DNA from: an uncultured Bacteroidia bacterium | GTDB lineage: Bacteria; Bacteroidota; Bacteroidia; Bacteroidales; F082 | Reading direction: 5' to 3' | Assembly: GCA_902801625.1 (NCBI GenBank) | Contig: CADCJI010000024.1 | Span: forward strand, 1 to 64,000 | Length of the DNA stretch: 64,000 bases | In this document: positions 60,244-64,000 of the stretch, one piece after another | Layout: each line of letters begins with the position of its first letter | How positions within the stretch are numbered: the stretch's first letter is position 1 | Program-made: the position numbers and the translations under genes | The notes under the pieces: generated by a model | Seen by the model: the letters and a program-made list of their open reading frames with translations, nothing else | Database searches by the model: none | Told to the model about the DNA's origin: nothing

Positions 60244-60678
60244 TTAATGGCAAGCTTTAACAGTAACGATGATGCTGTCCAGCTTGAGGATTTCGACATC
60301 GATTCCCTTCTCTATGACCGATCCGTCCTCCGAAACCGCTTTCCAGTCGTCACCGTCGATGGCCACACGGCCAGTATGCTGCGATGCATCGATACGTTCA
60401 GAAACAATGCCCTTCCGTCCAATGATGGCCTCGGCATTGGTCTTCACATCCTTAGATTTCTTGTCCAGAAAACGTACAACCACAGGCCTTAAAAAGATGA
60501 ACGTCAGTAATGAAACCACGACGAAAACCAAGATTTGCCAAGTAAAGCTACCACCCAATCCAGAAACCAAAGCTGAAAAGCCGGCGCCAATGGCAAAACA
60601 GAGGGCTCCAAAACCAGCAGTGCAAATCTCAACGATTACCAGTACGATTGCAGCAATAAGCCAATAGTAATATTCCAT
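60244..60678 (-). CDS. NfeD family protein
   Basis: 144 residues: three or four membrane helices (YYYWLIAAIVLVIVEICTAG, CFAIGAGFSALVSGLGG, WQILVFVVVSLLTFIFLRPV) followed by a small OB-fold domain (AEAIIGRKGIVSERIDASQH ... DDWKAVSEDGSVIEKG), the short NfeD type without protease domain. Partner of the SPFH protein downstream. The start ATG at 60678 lies 22 nt from the -7 element TATATTTG at 60700-60707. Confidence 0.93.
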   Translation of the reverse strand: MEYYYWLIAAIVLVIVEICTAGFGALCFAIGAGFSALVSGLGGSFTWQILVFVVVSLLTFIFLRPVVVRFLDKKSKDVKTNAEAIIGRKGIVSERIDASQHTGRVAIDGDDWKAVSEDGSVIEKGIDVEILKLDSIIVTVKACH

Positions 60679-60699
60679 AGCAACATAGGTTTGATTTTG

Positions 60700-60707
60700 C
60701 AAATATA
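60700..60707 (-). promoter_or_regulatory. -7 element of the nfeD-SPFH operon
   Basis: Minus-strand TATATTTG, 22 nt before the ATG at 60678, beginning one nucleotide downstream of the terminator T-run of the upstream gene. Confidence 0.6.
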
Positions 60708-60708
60708 C

Positions 60709-60766
60709 AAAAAAAGGGCGACACCCACAAGGGTGCCGCCCAATTTTTTGCGGGAATCAATCCCGC
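60709..60766 (-). terminator. Terminator of the adhesin gene
   Basis: On the minus strand GCGGGA-TTGAT-TCCCGC is followed by GGGCGGCACCC-TTGT-GGGTGTCGCCC and a run of seven T. Two hairpins in tandem; the second is a strong intrinsic terminator. Confidence 0.88.
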
Positions 60767-60774
60767 GGTGTCAA

Positions 60775-63700
60775 TTATTGCATGACAGTGACGCGCTTGA
60801 CGGTCATACCTTCCTCAGTGTAAACGCGCACCATGTACATGCCAGCGTTGAACTGGGCCATGTTCAGAGTGTAGACGTTAGCATCGAGTTCGGTGTCGAA
60901 GACCACCTGACCGAGCATGCTCACCACAGTGATGCGGCTCATGCCATTGGCTTCGATCGTCACATTGCCCTTCGTCGGGTTAGGATAGAGGGCAACCTTG
61001 TCGCTGTTCTCGTTGATGCCAGTCACGCCAACCTCAACATAATCGTTGTTCGGGTTGTCGAAGGCAGCAGCGGGTTCAGACTCGCAGTCGTTGTCATAGA
61101 CAGTAGTCACCTGGTAGTAGTAAGTACCAGCGCCAGCAGGCGTGTCGATGTACTCGTAGTAGGTCTGGCCAGCAACGTAAGGTACTGTGCCGATGAGGGC
61201 ATAGTTGGCGTTGTCAGTCGAACGATACACCTTGAAGTTAGCAATGTCGGCACGGCTCTTAGCACCATTGGTCAACTGGATGTCGTCGACATCGAGGATG
61301 AACATATCGGTGCAGTTGAAGTGACGGATGGCAATCTTACGACCATCGCCAGCGTATTCACTGAGGTCAACCGTGTACTGATGCCAACTGCCTTGAGCGC
61401 GGGTGTTGCCACCACGGCCGAAGCTCATGACATCACCACCAGCCTTAGCGGTCATTGTCCACTCTTGGACCATAGCAAACGTGTTGCCACCGTCCTCAGA
61501 GACAGCCACACCGAAGTGTTCGGCAACGTAGCTGGCGTCTTGACCGCAAGCCCAGAAGCTGAAGGTCGAACCTTCGCAGAGGGTCACGGCAGGAGAAACG
61601 AGCCAGTTGTCAGGAGTCAGAGCTCCAACAACATTGCTGTAAGAACCAGAGACGATGAGATCTTGTGATGCATTGTGACCGGCACCAGCGAGGTTACCAC
61701 CATTCAGATAGATACCATCGCAGGCAGAGCCAAGGATCCAGTTGTAGCCATCACCATCAACGTCGATGGTAGTCCAACCAGCAGGCATCTGACCATTGTC
61801 GAAGTTTTCAGTGAACTCGTCACCTTCGCAGCCGCCAGGACCTGGGCCAGGATTCTCATCACCCCACCAGATCTTCACCTGGTCGGTAGCGTTGAGAGGC
61901 TCGCCATGGATAGGCATGTAAGCAGCGCAAGAACCACCGGTAGGACCGAACTCGCAGACCGAGCAACCCATGGACCAACCATAGTTGTGGTCGGGCAGGA
62001 CCATCTGGCCAGGATAGATCGGGCGGACGCAGTATTCGTGGTCGCCGAACTCACCTTCAACGGTGTACTCGCGGTCGTCAGGACCAGCGAAAGCAACAAA
62101 CTCGCCGTCTTCCGTGATCAGGAAGCCAATGAGGTCGGTAGGAACAACGATTTCGCAGTCGGTCTCACCTTCACCTTCAGTCTTGGTAAAGTTGATGACG
62201 CAAGGTTGCTGTGAATAGTTGGTGATCATCAGGATGTAATACTCACCAACTTCAGGCATGTGGTAGTTGATGCTGCCGTGGCTCGTGTTGTGCTGATGTT
62301 GACCTTCAGCATAGCCGAGATAGCAGTTTTCAGAGTAGGAAGCTGAGTAGCAGCAGTCCATGATCTTGTTGCTGGACAAGTTGCTGCAAGCTGTGCCAGA
62401 CATCACTTCTTGTTCGGTGTAGGGACCCCACATGCAGAAGTCGATATCTCTATCGGTACCACTGTTCGGGTCATGGCCTTCCATGTGGATCACGAATGGG
62501 CCACCCGTATGTATTCTCATGTGGTAGAACGAAGGATTGTAAGACATACCGATGCAACCATCGTCCATACCAGGCTCGTCAGCTTGGTTACTGGTGTTGG
62601 CAGCTTCAAACGTAATCGTTTCTGAGGTGCAGAACGGCAGCGAGTTGATGCAATGGTCATTGTCAACTCTAGCGTTGCTGATCAGCACATCCATGATGAC
62701 CGAGGTAAAGTTAGCAGAAGAAACACTGCTCTTCCAGCTGGCCATACGATCGGCGATTTCAACCTTGCTCAGCAGGCCGAAGTCAGCGACAGTGTTACGA
62801 TAGACTGATTCAAACTCATCCATGAAGTTGATATTGGCAACATTCGAGGTGAGGATGAACTGGCCATATTCCTCTTCAGGAACCAGCGAGAAGCGGCTGT
62901 CGTTGCTGAGGATGTAGAGCATATAGGTTCTGAGGTCAACATTGTCGAGAGCGAAGAAGTTCAGCATGATACCGTCTTCGGCATATTGAGTGTAGAACTC
63001 ACCGCCCTTGGCGATGCTCATGCCACCCTTAGCACCAGAGGTCAGCTGGATGTCATCAACATTCAGGATGAACTGGTCGCTGCAGTTGAAGTGACGGATA
63101 GCGATGTACTTCTGACCAGCGTAAGCACTCAGGTCAACAGTGTAGTTGTACCAGTTGCCTTGAGCACGGGTAGCACCACCACGGCCATAGCTCGTAACAT
63201 TGCCACCGCTCTTGGCAGTCATCGTCCATTCTTGAACCATCGTCCAGTTGCTCGTACCGTTGTCGGAGATAGCAACACCGAAGTGATCGGCAGGATTGTC
63301 CGGTACCATTAGCCCAAGAACCTGAAATCACATAGTGAGCAGAACCGTTGTGGCCTGTACCAGTCAGGTCAACACCAGCGTTGTGGTAGTTGCCAGGAGT
63401 CATGCTTGAAACCCAAGTGTAGCCGTCGCCATCAGCGTCAACAGTCGTCCAGCCGGCAGGCATGCCAGCGTCGAAGTCCTCGCTGAAGGTGTCGCCAGGA
63501 CCAGGTTGTGGACCAGGAGTATCACCACCGTAGGGGTTGAAGCCGTGTTCAAACACCCACTCGATGTGGTTGCCTTGTGCGCTGGCATTGACGCTAACTT
63601 CGTCAACAGGTCCCCAGTGATCGCAAGGTTCATACACCCATTCAACGGGTTCGCTCCAAGCGCTCATACCAGTGCTGTACATCACAGCAACCTTGCAGAG

Positions 63701-64000
63701 GTAGTGTTCGCCTTCAACCAGAGGAGCATTGTAAGGCTCGTCGGTCGACAGCTGGCAGAACGGATGGACAGTGTTGTGGTTGAAGATCGGCACACCGTCG
63801 ATTGAGGTGCACATCACCTTATAATATTCAAAGTGACGGTCACCACTCTTGGCACCAGAGGTCAGTTCGATGTCATCGACGTTAAGGATGAACTGGTCGC
63901 TGCAGTTGAAGTGACGGATAGCAATGTACTTCTGACCAGCGTAAGCACTCAGATCAACAGTGTAGTTGTACCAGTTGCCTTGGGCACGGGTGTCACCACC
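60775..64000 (-). CDS. Cleaved-adhesin/T9SS surface protein, 5' partial and frameshifted
   Basis: The coding sequence enters from beyond 64000 in one frame (to about 63310) and continues in another frame to 60775. Domain order from the right edge: end of a cleaved-adhesin domain (64000-63840), an Ig/Fn3-like linker (YLCKVAVMYSTGMSAWSEPV), cleaved-adhesin domain A (EDFDAGMPAGWTTVDADGDG, about 63480-63030), the QYAEDGIMLNF module (62997-62152), cleaved-adhesin domain B (61818-61255), an Fn3-like part, and a T9SS domain (ALYPNPTKGNVTIEA). In domain A the frame changes near 63310 and about 27 residues (WLVSPAV ... ASY in domain B) are missing. Domains of this kind occur in gingipains and HagA. 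It may be larger, with a peptidase upstream. Confidence 0.85.
63026..63180. repeat. Direct repeat, copy 1 (adhesin domain end)
   Basis: About 155 nt that recur 820 nt to the right (63846-64000) with only scattered differences; encodes the sequence GNWYNYTVDLSAYAGQKYIA and following residues. Confidence 0.85.
63846..64000. repeat. Direct repeat, copy 2 (runs off the window)
   Basis: Second copy of the 155-nt sequence at 63026-63180, at the window edge. The high nucleotide identity within coding DNA suggests recent duplication or gene conversion between adhesin domains. Confidence 0.85.

Noticed and set aside
60691-61668. 325-codon frame antisense to the adhesin gene
   Set aside because: Overlaps T9SS and cleaved-adhesin coding sequence; Val/Ser-rich shadow composition.
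1-64000. Integrated phage, conjugative element or insertion sequence
   Set aside because: No integrase, transposase, capsid, tail, relaxase or att-like direct repeats were found.

Overview
The window is chromosomal DNA of a member of the Bacteroidota, most likely order Bacteroidales. Evidence: at least sixteen start sites are preceded by the Bacteroidota -7 element TAnnTTTG, often with a TTG about 19 nt upstream. Seven genes encode large exported proteins with a C-terminal type IX secretion (T9SS) sorting domain. The rnfBCDGEA order, and families such as DUF5606, DUF4834 and the rSAM/lipoprotein pair, are typical of this phylum. The T9SS cargo argues against Bacteroides itself. I see no rRNA, tRNA, CRISPR array, phage or insertion sequence. 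The last gene runs off the right edge.

Layout. 1-9 kb: pyrK-pyrD; a three-gene steroid/bile-acid-type reductive operon (5-alpha-reductase, old-yellow-enzyme reductase, short-chain dehydrogenase); a membrane Zn-peptidase; pepD; and rpmH, which is unannotated-sized at 48 codons. 9-25 kb: an envelope glycan region with two glycosyltransferases, a methyltransferase, YfhO, a LicD / TagD / asparagine-synthase-like / TagF operon, a divergent SDR-cytidylyltransferase fusion, a flippase, a BrkB-like protein and one T9SS beta-propeller protein. 25-31 kb: rseC-rnfBCDGEA, with rnfE and rnfA both frameshifted by small deletions in this sequence. 31-46 kb: a surface-protein island with a gingipain-like C25 peptidase, two paralogous PKD proteins, a lipoprotein, an outer-membrane beta-barrel and an IgGFc-binding-domain protein. 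46-52 kb: a GIN-domain lipoprotein and two ABC export systems with a GntR regulator between them. 52-64 kb: a radical-SAM/SPASM enzyme with its partner lipoprotein, a CotH-kinase T9SS protein, an ADP-forming acyl-CoA synthetase, a NUDIX hydrolase, SPFH/NfeD, and a truncated cleaved-adhesin protein.

How the parts fit. Rnf would couple ferredoxin and NAD to an ion gradient, and the ADP-forming acyl-CoA synthetase would harvest acyl-CoA as ATP; both suit an anaerobic fermenter. The LicD/TagD/TagF genes and the SDR-cytidylyltransferase fusion together imply a CDP-activated polyol or similar phosphodiester decoration on a surface glycan, which is unusual for a Gram-negative cell. The T9SS proteins share two modules (an N-terminal one and one just before the sorting domain) that I cannot name. 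Several gene borders carry dissimilar palindromic elements; the most elaborate is a cloverleaf-like element at 52175-52277. Coordinates of starts were chosen by ATG position, overlap with the upstream stop, and position of the -7 element.
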